A DNA stretch of 64,000 nt, taken from NCBI RefSeq assembly GCF_031326345.1, contig NZ_CP133671.1:3844001-3908000 (forward strand), given 5' to 3'. The stretch is from Aureispira sp. CCB-E (GTDB taxonomy: Bacteria > Bacteroidota > Bacteroidia > Chitinophagales > Saprospiraceae). Positions within the stretch are counted from its first letter, which is position 1; the number at the start of each line of letters is the position of its first letter. Position numbers and translations under genes: made by a program. Positions 19,020 through 27,150 of the stretch are shown piece by piece. The notes under the pieces are model-generated. The model worked only from the letters and a program-made list of their open reading frames with translations. It was not told the DNA's origin and searched no databases.

Positions 19020-19964
19020 CTAGTTGTTGCCAATGCCAAGAAGCAACTTTAGTTCTTCTTCTTGCTCTTGAATTGCTTCGTCGATGTCCTTTTGTTTTTG
19101 AATGGCTCTGTAATCCTCTCTTTCTTGATATTTCTTTTTATCGAATTGAAGTTTTGCAATTTTTAATTTTATGTTTGTATAAGGCTCCTTTTTGTGTTCA
19201 GGCATCTTTTCTAAATCAGAATGAAGCGCCTCAATGGCATTGACTAATGCTTCCTTTCGTGCAATTTTTTCGTTCAAGTCAGTAATTTCACGTTGTATTC
19301 TGCCTTTTAAGGCACTGTTGGTTTGTTTTGCTTCTAGTTGACTTCGTTTGTATTTTAATTCCACAATGTTGCGTTTGATATTGGTGTATTTTTCTAAGCT
19401 TTTGGGAGCAAGGTAAGGCAGGTCTTTAGAAGCCTTGTCTTTAATCTGAGCTTGAATGTAATCTTCTTCTTGAGCAGTGCTTTCTTTTGTATTTGGGGTT
19501 GGTGCAGGTCGGTTTTTTCTGTTGATCATTCGGATGGCAAAGAAAGTAAATAGAACAATACCCGCAATAAGAATAGCACTAAACAGGATTCCTATAAAAC
19601 CAAAAAATAAGATTCCTATGGGAGCCAAACACCCCCAAGACGCACTCAAGGCGCCAGAAGCTAATAAGGGGAAAAAGTATATAGACCAAGCAATCAGTGC
19701 TAGTAATAAGATTCCAGCCATGATTAGAAAAAAGGTAGGAATTCCCTTTTTGCTATTAGTAGTTTGCAACTTTGTTGTCTTCTTAAATTTACGTTGAAAC
19801 TTCTTTTTTCGTTTTTTCTTTTTAATTTTTTTTTGAATGGGAGTGCGTTCTTGTAAATATTCTACGCTAGCGATGGAAGTATTGGAAGTTGTATTTTGAG
19901 AAAATGGTTGCAGAGGAAATGCTAAGAGACTTAACAATAAAAACCAATAGAGTGGGAGTTTCAT
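19020..19964 (-). CDS. Unrecognised membrane protein with C-terminal coiled coil
   Basis: 314 residues, family not recognised. In order: a signal peptide (about 1-23); a very basic segment (residues 43-70, KKIKKKKRKKKFQRKFKK); two or three hydrophobic segments at about 75-98 and 105-145, with Gly and Pro; then a charged, mostly helical region from about 180 to the end with coiled-coil character and two related blocks (YTNIKRNIVELKYKRSQLE and YTNIKLKIAKLQFDKKKYQ) that look like an internal duplication. The tail is probably cytoplasmic. Its nearest neighbour is the convergent DjlA-like gene. No function can be assigned. Confidence 0.6.
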   Translation of the reverse strand: MKLPLYWFLLLSLLAFPLQPFSQNTTSNTSIASVEYLQERTPIQKKIKKKKRKKKFQRKFKKTTKLQTTNSKKGIPTFFLIMAGILLLALIAWSIYFFPLLASGALSASWGCLAPIGILFFGFIGILFSAILIAGIVLFTFFAIRMINRKNRPAPTPNTKESTAQEEDYIQAQIKDKASKDLPYLAPKSLEKYTNIKRNIVELKYKRSQLEAKQTNSALKGRIQREITDLNEKIARKEALVNAIEALHSDLEKMPEHKKEPYTNIKLKIAKLQFDKKKYQEREDYRAIQKQKDIDEAIQEQEEELKLLLGIGNN

Positions 19965-19983
19965 CTTGTTTATTATTAAATAA

Positions 19984-20139
19984 TACTCTGTTGATTACCT
20001 GCGGTGCTACTTCGTGGTAGCTCCCTGCGGTCGTGAGAGCGCAAGCTTAGTTTTTAGTCTGATTATCAGCCTTTTAGTGCAAAGATTGAAAGAGGTGCAT
20101 TTTGCTGATAATCAAAATAATACAATATTTAACAGAGTA
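19984..20139. repeat. Intergenic repeat element with TACTCTGTT terminal inverted repeats
   Basis: TACTCTGTT at 19984-19992 is inverted perfectly as AACAGAGTA at 20131-20139. Inside is a second perfect 11-bp inverted pair, TGATTATCAGC (20060-20070) and GCTGATAATCA (20104-20114). The left half (GTGAGAGCGCAAGCTTAGTTTTTAG) resembles, in inverse orientation, the right part of the element at 21091-21312. It therefore seems to be a variant or composite of the same dispersed family. Confidence 0.55.
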
Positions 20140-20261
20140 ATGATTAAATTAACTGAATATTTATTTAATGAAAGTAATCTAATAAATTTATAAATCCAAA
20201 TTTTGAATTGGCAATTGCTGGCTAATTGTTACTAAAAGCAGAGCGGTTCTAGAATAAAAAC

Positions 20262-20300
20262 AGGCACCAATATATGTGAATTTTCACACAAGTGGTGCCC
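20262..20300 (-). terminator. Rho-independent terminator after the 233-aa lipoprotein gene
   Basis: On the minus strand GGCACCA pairs with TGGTGCC around an inner TGTGAA/TTCACA stem, followed by TGTTTTT. It begins about 30 bp past the stop codon at 20331. Confidence 0.75.
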
Positions 20301-20330
20301 AAAGAAACTGCCTGTAAGCTGTGAATTAAG

Positions 20331-21032
20331 TTATTTTTTTTGCCCAAAAGAGATGCTTATTTTCCCATTAGAACTAGAATAAGTTATATGACAACCATCT
20401 TTAATTCGGTTCTTTGCTCTTGGAAAATAGATAATTCCTGAATAACTTTGACCGACATCTAATGTTGCAGGAGTTAAATAAAACTGATTTAATTGTTCTT
20501 TTAATTGGTAAAGTTTGATGATCTCTTCAGAATTGCTATTTTCTTGAACAACATAACTGTTGTATTCCTGCTCACGATCTAAGTCTTTTTGCAATTTAGC
20601 CTCTTTACTTAAGTCTTTATCACTATCAGTAATTGTTGTAACCAAATCCTCAAGGGCATGAGCTAATTGTAGGTAGCCAATCACTTCGTTTGTATTATGC
20701 CCGTGTGCAATGTTTTTATCAATATCTTGAATAAGGTGATGATATTCAACAGCTCTAAATTTGGTAGAACTATTGGATGTTGTATAGTAAAAATCAGTTG
20801 GAAGAATGTCTAGGGGCGCATTAGAAAGGTTATCAATAGATACGTGATAGATAAGATGGTTTCTAGTTTTTCTTTCAAAATTGATCTTTAACTGTAGGTT
20901 TTGATTGCTTTCAATTGCTGTTAATCGACTGTGAATATATTCTGTATTGTCAGACAAAGGAACTAAAGAAGTTTGCCGAGAACAAGAACTTAGAATAAGA
21001 AATAGAAAGGAATAAGTTAGGAATTGTTGCAT
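20331..21032 (-). CDS. Unrecognised lipoprotein, 233 aa
   Basis: A signal peptide with lipobox LSSC (Cys17) is followed by a polar domain with mixed beta strands (LQLKINFERKTRNHLIYHVSIDNLSNAPLDILP, residues 46-78), a middle helical, charged part (residues 110-175) and a C-terminal beta part with GQSYSGIIYFPRAK. The first half resembles envelope proteins that handle unstructured partner segments, but no named family is recognised. It is monocistronic, ended by its own hairpin terminator, and preceded by a 577-bp gap holding a repeat element. The function is unknown. Confidence 0.6.
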   Translation of the reverse strand: MQQFLTYSFLFLILSSCSRQTSLVPLSDNTEYIHSRLTAIESNQNLQLKINFERKTRNHLIYHVSIDNLSNAPLDILPTDFYYTTSNSSTKFRAVEYHHLIQDIDKNIAHGHNTNEVIGYLQLAHALEDLVTTITDSDKDLSKEAKLQKDLDREQEYNSYVVQENSNSEEIIKLYQLKEQLNQFYLTPATLDVGQSYSGIIYFPRAKNRIKDGCHITYSSSNGKISISFGQKK

Positions 21033-21090
21033 ACTTGTCTTTTATTATTTAGAGTGATGAATACAAGTTTGAGGAGTCTTTTTAAGTATC

Positions 21091-21312
21091 AATAGTTTGT
21101 TGAAAAACTTTATTAGTTTGATAGTCAGTAAGTTATGCTTTTGTTGCGTTTTGTGTTAAAATTTTAATTATCAACTGCGCAGCACTCATGCAATACCACG
21201 AAGTAGCAGCGCAGCTAAACTAATATAAATGTGCTTTTTTATCTTTTTGGTAAAAAAGTAAAAAACTAAGCTTGCGCCCTCATGAGCGTAGCGAACTAAT
21301 CAACGAACTACT
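21091..21312. repeat. MITE-like intergenic element, copy 3 (222 bp, best full-length copy)
   Basis: The ends AATAGTTTGTTG (21091) and CAACGAACTACT (to 21312) are inverted repeats (10 of 12). Internal parts are a left arm similar to the copy at 7976, the motif GAAGTAGCAGCGCAGCTAAAC (about 21200), a TATAAATGTGCTTT block also seen near 44800, and an A/T hairpin around 21233-21268. It fills the gap between the lipoprotein and pirin genes. No coding frame lies inside. Confidence 0.7.
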
Positions 21313-21609
21313 AAAGTATTGTATTGGGTGTTTTTTAGCAGAATATACAATTGTAAGGAGGTGACACAAGAATAGCTCCAAAAAGAAAAAATGGATGAGA
21401 TATAAATGTTAAAAGGAATAATAAGATAAAACTTTAACAAGAAGTTGTTGCGGAATACTTGATTCTCAATGAAAAAAACTTTTTAGCTGAATTGTTGACT
21501 GTTGCTTGAAGCAAGAAAATTGTATAATTTGGATTCCGAATGAACAGAGAAAGTACTTGCTTTGTTTAGATGTCGCATCTACTATGGTATACGATTAAAA
21601 GATAAAATT
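21313..21609. other. Intergenic leader of the pirin gene
   Basis: The remaining 297 bp after the repeat element is AT-rich. TATAATTTGG at about 21524 is close to, but not exactly, the TAnnTTTG pattern and could be the pirin promoter. Nothing else is recognised. Confidence 0.3.
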
Positions 21610-22776
21610 ATGAAAAAATCAAGACGAAGTTTCTTAGGAAAATTAGGTGTTGGATTAGCAACAACTTTAGGACTAGCCTATAAAGGGTTGGCAGATGAAT
21701 CTCTCAAAGAAACTCCTATAAACAACGATATTATGAAACACAAAGATTCGCCTCAAGAACATCCTATTATAAAAATTAAACCATTGGGCTTTCAGTGGGA
21801 AACAGCCGATCCATTTTTGTTTTGTGTGCATCATGACGATAAGTTCCCAAAGGGAAACGATCAGATGGGACCAGACCCTGCTTTGTTAAAAGGGCGTGCA
21901 ATTGGACAAGATTTTATCTTGAAAGATGGTTGGCGAATGTATCATGGAGAAACGGTGCCTGGCTTTCCTGGGCATCCTCATCGTGGATTCGAGACCATTA
22001 CGGTAGTCCGAAAGGGGATGGTAGATCATGCCGATTCGTTGGGCGGCTCTGGGCGTTATGGAGATGGAGATATTCAGTGGATGACAGCAGGAAAAGGAAT
22101 TCAGCATTCTGAAATGTTTCCACTAATACACAAGGATAAAGAAAATCATATGGAGTTGTTCCAAATTTGGCTTAATTTGCCTCAAAAAAATAAAATGGTA
22201 GATGCACATTATAAGATGTTGTGGGGCGACACCATTCCAAATTATGAGCATCAGGATACCAATGGGAAGCAAACACAGGTAGAAGTAATGGCTGGAACAT
22301 TGGGCGAGTACAAGGCACCTGCGCCGCCTCCAAATTCTTGGGCAGCTGATGCTGCTAATGAGGTAGCTATTTGGAATATTAGAATTGAAGCGAATGGAAC
22401 TTGGACAATACCTAAAGCAGGAAAGGGGATTAACCGTACCTTGTATTTTTATGAGGGGAATGATTTAGAGCTTCAAGGAACAACGATAGCACCATACCAT
22501 GCTATAGAAGTGCATTCTGATCAGGATTTGGAATTAAAAGTGGGGGCTACAGAGGCAAAAATATTGTTGCTTCAAGGCAAGCCTATCAATGAACCAGTTG
22601 TACAGCATGGACCATTTGTGATGAATACACGACAGGAAATTCAACAAGCTTTTGCTGATTATCAGCAAACTCGTTTTGGAGGATGGCCTTGGCCAAAGTA
22701 CGATCAAGTACATGATAGAAACTTAGGACGTTTTGCCAAGCATGCCGACGGTAGAGAAGAGATTATGAAAGGATAA
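21610..22776 (+). CDS. Tat-exported pirin-family protein
   Basis: 388 residues from the ATG at 21610; an upstream TTG at 21562 would put 16 unlikely residues before the signal. The N-terminus MKKSRRSFLGKLGVGLATTL is a twin-arginine signal (SRRSFLG). The rest is a pirin-type double cupin: HPHRGFETITVVRKGMVDHADSLGGSG, then GDIQWMTAGKGIQHSEMFP and the C-terminal half with VQHGPFVMNTRQEIQQAFADYQ. The His and Glu metal ligands (HPHRG, H near QHSE) are present. Bacterial pirins are often quercetinase-like dioxygenases or redox sensors and are normally cytoplasmic, so export is unusual. It is monocistronic. Confidence 0.85.
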   Translation: MKKSRRSFLGKLGVGLATTLGLAYKGLADESLKETPINNDIMKHKDSPQEHPIIKIKPLGFQWETADPFLFCVHHDDKFPKGNDQMGPDPALLKGRAIGQDFILKDGWRMYHGETVPGFPGHPHRGFETITVVRKGMVDHADSLGGSGRYGDGDIQWMTAGKGIQHSEMFPLIHKDKENHMELFQIWLNLPQKNKMVDAHYKMLWGDTIPNYEHQDTNGKQTQVEVMAGTLGEYKAPAPPPNSWAADAANEVAIWNIRIEANGTWTIPKAGKGINRTLYFYEGNDLELQGTTIAPYHAIEVHSDQDLELKVGATEAKILLLQGKPINEPVVQHGPFVMNTRQEIQQAFADYQQTRFGGWPWPKYDQVHDRNLGRFAKHADGREEIMKG

Positions 22777-22816
22777 ATAGAATCAAGCATAATTAGTCTA
22801 CAATTGTTCTAGGAAC

Positions 22817-22909
22817 TACTCTGTTGAAATCATGTAGTAACAGCACCGCAAACTAAGCCAAGCGATCTCACGAAGTAAATCGTATTTGTATTGTTTTGAT
22901 CAATTTATT
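22817..22909. repeat. Fragment of the dispersed element family
   Basis: TACTCTGTTGAAATCATG is followed by TAGTAACAGCACCGCAAACTAAG and GCGATCTCACGAAGTAAA. The last block is shared with the copy at 44685 (GCGATCTCAAGAGGTAAA). No right end is recognised. It occupies the first part of the 331-bp gap before the LolA-like gene; the rest of that gap shows nothing notable. Confidence 0.5.
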
Positions 22910-23107
22910 GTTTTCTTTTGAAAGCAAGGTAGACTTTTGGCATTGCATTTGAATTACTAGAATTATTCCTACTTAATATTTACAACATTTAATTTTTTAC
23001 AGATACAATAAATTTTTTTTGTAGGAGTTTATATTTTATAAAAAAACACATACTACTGATAGTCCTTTCATAGGCACAATGAAGTAGGCTATTATTAAAT
23101 ATACGTT

Positions 23108-23773
23108 ATGAAATTACTCAAAAATATCACCTTAATTAGTTGTTTACTTTTTACTTTTATTAATACTTATGCACAGCCAGGGCAGGCGTTCAAAGAGAAA
23201 TCTGATCCAGAAGCAACCAAAATTCTTAAAAACCTAAAAAAGGTATATGGAAAATACGATGGATTGGAGATTGATTATGAGCTAAAGTTGGAGTATGGAG
23301 AGGAGGAAGAAATTCAAAAAGGAAGCATCTATCAAAAAGGAGAGAAGTATAAAATTAATAACAATGGGAATATTATTATTAATGATGGGGAAAAGGTCTT
23401 GATGTATATTAAGAAGCAAAATGAATTGCAAGTAAATGATATTATTCCTGAAGAAGAACAACCTTTTACACCTGCTAAGATTTTGAACATAGATGAAAAC
23501 GATAAAGATTTCGTTTATGCTATCACAGGAGAAGATAGTAGAGGGTATAAAATTGAATTCAAACCTTTGGATAGAGATTCCGAAATTATGAAAATTCGTA
23601 TTCGTGTTAACAAAGCACAAACAGAAATTAGTTCTGTAAAAATATTTTCGGACGATGGTAGTCGCATGACGTTTATCGTAAAAGATATTAAAAATATAAA
23701 AGAAACAAGTAATAGTTTCAAATTTGACAAATCGCAGTATCCTGGAGTGACAGAGATTGATTTACGAGATTAA
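23108..23773 (+). CDS. LolA-like outer-membrane lipoprotein carrier family protein
   Basis: 221 residues: a signal peptide (cleavage about after THAQ-like YAQ, residue 22) and a LolA/LppC-type half-barrel. Blocks such as DGLEIDYELKLEYGEEEEIQKGSIYQKGEKYKIN, a central INDGEKVLMYIKKQNELQVND and FTPAKILNI...DKDFVYAITGE, ending in FKFDKSQYPGVTEIDLRD, match the LolA pattern of Bacteroidota. Such proteins ferry lipoproteins or other hydrophobic ligands across the periplasm. A bidirectional-looking terminator follows at 23811-23849. No LolB or LolCDE gene is near. Confidence 0.85.
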   Translation: MKLLKNITLISCLLFTFINTYAQPGQAFKEKSDPEATKILKNLKKVYGKYDGLEIDYELKLEYGEEEEIQKGSIYQKGEKYKINNNGNIIINDGEKVLMYIKKQNELQVNDIIPEEEQPFTPAKILNIDENDKDFVYAITGEDSRGYKIEFKPLDRDSEIMKIRIRVNKAQTEISSVKIFSDDGSRMTFIVKDIKNIKETSNSFKFDKSQYPGVTEIDLRD

Positions 23774-23810
23774 TTGGATATAGAGTACAGCATTGTTGTT
23801 ATTTGCAAAA

Positions 23811-23849
23811 AAAAAACTGCTTCAAATAAATTTTGAAGCAGTTTTTTTT
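23811..23849 (+). terminator. Rho-independent terminator after the LolA-like gene
   Basis: AAAACTGCTTCAAA pairs with TTTGAAGCAGTTTT over about 14 bp and ends in eight T. The A tract on the other side means it could also act on minus-strand transcripts. Confidence 0.85.
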
Positions 23850-23886
23850 GAAAAATGGAACAAATGGAGGGGCAAATAACAAAAAA

Positions 23887-23916
23887 AAAGTGTTTGTCAA
23901 TTAAGACAAACACTTT
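23887..23916 (-). terminator. Terminator of tRNA-His copy 1
   Basis: On the minus strand AAAGTGTTTGTC pairs with GACAAACACTTT (12 bp, 6-base loop) and is followed by a T run. It lies 17 bp past the tRNA 3' end. Confidence 0.9.
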
Positions 23917-23932
23917 GCAATTTAACTTATGA

Positions 23933-24010
23933 TGGGGTGCCTGATGGGGTTCGAACCCACGACCCTCGGTACCACAAACCGATGCTCTAACCAGCTGAGC
24001 TACAGGCACC
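23933..24010 (-). tRNA. tRNA-His (GTG), copy 1
   Basis: On the minus strand the cloverleaf has acceptor GTGCCTG with CAGGCAC, D arm AGCTCAGCTGGTTAGAGC and anticodon stem TCGGT/ACCGA around loop TTGTGGT (anticodon GTG). The T arm is GTGGG TTCGAAC CCCAT. The extra G at -1 faces C73, the identity mark of tRNA-His, and CCA is encoded. It differs from copy 2 at one base in the D loop. Confidence 0.95.
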
Positions 24011-24295
24011 ATATCTTCTAAAGCGATGCGAAGATACGAAGTAAGTTTAAAAGTCCAAATTATTTTGCTTGTTTTTGTAGTTTTTTTTGAATGTTTTTTG
24101 GAAGAATTTAACTCTAAAAATATTGTTTATTGATAATCAAGTGTATAAAAGATTTGTTGTCTGGCAATTTTTTTACCTTCAATTAAAATAATGATTTGAA
24201 ATTTATTTTTCGAAGACAAAATTTTGAGCTGAGATTTGCTCTTTACAATCTTTAAAAGAAATCACTTGTTTAGTTGTATTTTTAATAACTTCAAT

Positions 24296-24329
24296 AAAAA
24301 AAGCGTTTACCAATTAAGATAAACGCTTT
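24296..24329 (-). terminator. Terminator of tRNA-His copy 2
   Basis: On the minus strand AAAGCGTTTATC pairs with GGTAAACGCTTT (with G-U) followed by T-rich sequence. It is homologous to the terminator of copy 1. Confidence 0.88.
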
Positions 24330-24345
24330 GCAGCTTAATTTATGA

Positions 24346-24423
24346 TGGGGTGCCTGATGGGGTTCGAACCCACGACCCTCGGTACCACAAACCGATGCTC
24401 TAACCAACTGAGCTACAGGCACC
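24346..24423 (-). tRNA. tRNA-His (GTG), copy 2
   Basis: The cloverleaf is the same as copy 1, with G-1:C73, anticodon GTG and encoded CCA, and it differs only in the D loop (AGTTGG in place of AGCTGG). The spacing of 413 bp between copies and the shared flanking terminator indicate a tandem duplication. Confidence 0.95.
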
Positions 24424-24875
24424 ATCTTTTCTAAAGCGATGTAAAGATATAAACTTCAATTGGAATAAAAAAGTTCAATCTGAATTTTTTTTCTTTTTAT
24501 TTAAGCATGGATTTGTATCTAGTTAAGAATCAAAAATATAGAGGTGATAAAAAAAATATTTTTTTTTCAAGGCAGTAAAACCACCTCAAATAAGGAGTTT
24601 GACTGGTATTATTATTATTAAAATATTTTTAACTTTGGAACCATACGATAGTTTCATGCACTTTTGAATGAACTATTATTAACGAATGAAGTCTTAGAAT
24701 TTAGTACTTCGTGGCTTTTTTAGCTTTTTTGCAAAAAACTAAAAAAGCATCTTTGCATCAGTTTGATTATCAATTCTTAATAAGGAATTAAGTGGTAAAA
24801 GTTTACTCTGTTGATAATCAATTTAATATGATTTTTTCGAAGTAATAAGAATGTATAATCACCAAAAATAAGAGC
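24424..24875. other. 452-bp intergenic region with repeat-family hairpins
   Basis: No credible gene is present. The right two thirds hold pieces of the dispersed repeats: a long A/T stem GCTTTTTTAG...CTAAAAAAGC at 24714-24747, a perfect 11-bp inverted pair TTGATTATCAA (24763-24773) and TTGATAATCAA (24811-24821), and the element end TACTCTGTT at 24804-24812. A CTTCGTGGC block is shared with the copies at 19984 and 21091. Confidence 0.5.
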
Positions 24876-25757
24876 ATGACAGCGTCAATAATTGTTATCA
24901 CAGGAGCTAATTCAGGAATAGGAAAGGCAACAGCCTTAGCACTGGCTAAGCAAGGCAATCAAGTTGTAATGATTTGTCGTAGCAAAGAAAGAGGACTCGC
25001 CGCACAACAAGAGATTATAAAAGAAAGTGGTAATAACAATGTCACGTTAGAGTTATGCGATTTGGCTTCTCATGAGTCCATTAAGTCCTGTAGCCTTGTC
25101 ATGCACCAAAAATACAGAGCGATAGATGTATTGATTAATAATGCTGGAGGAATATTCGGCAAACATCAATTGACCAAAGATGGTTTGGAGATGACTTTTG
25201 GGCTAAATCATATGGGGTATTTTTTGTTTACACATTATATGCTAGATTTAGTAAAAGCAGGAACAGGAAAGCGAATTGTAAGCGTGGCTTCTCTGGCGCA
25301 CAAAATTCCATCGAGCATTCCATGGGGAGATTTGCAACTGAGAAATGTATCTTACCGTCAATTCAAAGCTTATGGATTGTCTAAACTTTATAATATTTAT
25401 TTTACGAAAGTGTTGGCAAAAAAGCTCCTTGATGAGGGCACTGGAATTACTGTAAATTGTTTGCACCCAGGATCAATCTATACAGGGTTTGGTGCTTCAG
25501 GGAGTAAGGCTTTTGCAAAATTAGTGCAGTTAGGAGGGCGTTTTTTGCCCAAAGCAGATACTGGGGCTAAGACTTCTGTTTATTTAGCAACAGCGGAAGA
25601 AGTAGCTTCTGTAACAGGAACCTATTATGCACACGGCAAGAAGGCACGTATTAGCCGATTGGCAAAGGACAAAAAAGCTGCCCAAAGAATTTGGGATAAG
25701 AGCATGGAGTTGGCAAACATCAAATCTTATGGAGTGACGGAGCAAGAGTATGCCTAA
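24876..25757 (+). CDS. Short-chain dehydrogenase/reductase (retinol dehydrogenase-like)
   Basis: 293 residues, a classical SDR of the RDH/WWOX-like size. The Rossmann cofactor motif ITGANSGIG is at residues 8-16, with CRSKERG after the second strand suggesting NADP use, then the NNAG motif at 88-91 and Asn111. The catalytic Ser139 is followed by Tyr166-GLS-Lys170. LHPGSIYTGFG near 210 is the usual post-active-site loop. The physiological substrate cannot be read from sequence. It converges on the DUF4442 gene and stands alone on the plus strand. Confidence 0.9.
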   Translation: MTASIIVITGANSGIGKATALALAKQGNQVVMICRSKERGLAAQQEIIKESGNNNVTLELCDLASHESIKSCSLVMHQKYRAIDVLINNAGGIFGKHQLTKDGLEMTFGLNHMGYFLFTHYMLDLVKAGTGKRIVSVASLAHKIPSSIPWGDLQLRNVSYRQFKAYGLSKLYNIYFTKVLAKKLLDEGTGITVNCLHPGSIYTGFGASGSKAFAKLVQLGGRFLPKADTGAKTSVYLATAEEVASVTGTYYAHGKKARISRLAKDKKAAQRIWDKSMELANIKSYGVTEQEYA

Positions 25758-25785
25758 TTTTTAGGTATACTCCAGCCGAATTGAT

Positions 25786-26271
25786 TTATTTTCTTTTTTT
25801 GAGAATCCAAGCCCAAAGCATTTCTACTTGAACTACTTCCGTACCTACTGAATCAGTGATTGTAACAGGAATTAATAAATCCCCTTTATCCTCTACTTTT
25901 AGCCGTTCGATCATTTCTGGAGTAATCGTAGCAATAGCTTTTTGAGCACCTTGACTGCGTTTGGTGTAATCTATAGACATATTTTTTAAAAGAGGAATCT
26001 TGTCGTCAGGCAAGTTCATGCCTACCACCATGCCTGTGGCCGTTTCTGCTAACAAAGCAGTGGCGACAGCATGAACTTGACCAATATGGTTTTGTACCTT
26101 CGCTTTGTTTTCTAGCGACAAAATTACTTCATGCTGACTCATTTTTTCAAATCGAAGCCCTGCCGTTCCTACAAATTTTACAACATTACCAATAGAATAG
26201 GAGAGTGCTGTTTTTTGCATAAAAGCAGGTAACTTGTAAATCTTATGTACAATCTTGCTTAGTTTATTCAT
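25786..26271 (-). CDS. DUF4442-like hotdog-fold protein
   Basis: 161 residues from the ATG at 26271, which overlaps the end of the upstream lipoprotein gene by 8 bp; a TTG or GTG farther up (26313) is less likely. The pattern MNKLSKIVHKIYKLPAFMQKTALSYSIGNVVKFVG, HIGQVHAVATALLAETATGMVVG and IPLLKNMSIDYTKRSQG fits the DUF4442 (YiiD C-terminal-like) thioesterase-fold family. It probably acts on an acyl-thioester, but the substrate is unknown. The overlap implies translational coupling with the lipoprotein. Confidence 0.75.
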   Translation of the reverse strand: MNKLSKIVHKIYKLPAFMQKTALSYSIGNVVKFVGTAGLRFEKMSQHEVILSLENKAKVQNHIGQVHAVATALLAETATGMVVGMNLPDDKIPLLKNMSIDYTKRSQGAQKAIATITPEMIERLKVEDKGDLLIPVTITDSVGTEVVQVEMLWAWILKKRK

Positions 26272-26830
26272 GATAAATATATTTTGCTTCGATGCTGTAA
26301 TCGTCTTTGTCAAATAAAGTAACGTCTTGGCTTTTTTTAATACTATACCCTTTACGAGGTATATACGTTAAATGTTGTTGCGACTCGTAGACTTGATTGG
26401 ATATTTTTTTGACAATCAAAATAGAGTGCACCTTGTTTTCTTTTAGCTCAACATCTAAGACTTGTATGCTTAATTTGTCATCAATAGCTTTGTAATGTAA
26501 TAATGTTAAGCCATTGCCTCGGTTGGTAGAGTCCAACAAATATTTGTCTTTCCACGAAGGTTTGTTGATGTCACTTCCCGCAAACATAGAAAGTTCTTTA
26601 TTCCAATCTTTGGGAGTAATGGTTTGTGTTTCCTTTGTTTGATTGTGTTGAATTGTTTTTAGAATTTGAACATCTTGAGCTTTTAAATAAGCGGCTTCTT
26701 TTTCGAAGAAAGCCTTTATGTCAAAAAAATTAGTTTGAAGACGTTTGCTTTCTTTAGCAGCAGGTACGTCACAAGAAAATAGATAGATAATTAAGCAAAA
26801 ACAGAATAGATATTTACTTAAATATTGCAT
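26264..26830 (-). CDS. Unrecognised lipoprotein, 188 aa
   Basis: A signal peptide with lipobox FSC (Cys20) is followed by a single compact domain. It starts with a helical FFDIKAFFEKEAAYLKAQDVQILK stretch and continues with a beta-rich part (LTLLHYKAIDDKLSIQVLDVELKENKVHSILIVKK). No named family is recognised, though the pattern recurs in small Bacteroidota lipoproteins. Its end overlaps the DUF4442 gene start by 8 bp, so the two form an operon. The function is unknown. Confidence 0.6.
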   Translation of the reverse strand: MQYLSKYLFCFCLIIYLFSCDVPAAKESKRLQTNFFDIKAFFEKEAAYLKAQDVQILKTIQHNQTKETQTITPKDWNKELSMFAGSDINKPSWKDKYLLDSTNRGNGLTLLHYKAIDDKLSIQVLDVELKENKVHSILIVKKISNQVYESQQHLTYIPRKGYSIKKSQDVTLFDKDDYSIEAKYIYHE

Positions 26831-26865
26831 ATTAGATGATTTTATAATAAAAAATAGAACTTGCT

Positions 26866-26913
26866 CTATAGCATTACTTCATGGAAAACGTGCAATAGCA
26901 GCAGAGCTAACTA
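26866..26913. repeat. Degenerate fragment of the dispersed element family
   Basis: ATTACTTCATGGAAAACGTG is followed by CAATAGCAGCAGAGCTAACT, matching the family core. It has no clear ends. The remaining 320-bp gap before the 7TM-HD gene shows nothing else. Confidence 0.4.
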
Positions 26914-27150
26914 AAAGTAAAAAGTAACAAATTTAGAAGTATTTTTATAGCTTTTGCAAACATACAAAAGATTAAATAGAAGCAATTCAACTTTTGTTCA
27001 AATGAATGTATTAAATTGCATTTTTTTAGATAGCAATGCTCCATAAGAGTACGCTATTATGACTAGATTGAAGCAGACTAATTATAAGGAGCAATACAGT
27101 CCAATGTCGTGAATTGTTAAAAAATCTCCTTGGCTATTATAACTAAAATT

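Noticed and set aside
23770-24012. 80-residue reading frame starting MVPVAQLVRASVCG
   Set aside because: It overlaps tRNA-His copy 1; this peptide is the well-known artefact of translating a tRNA gene.
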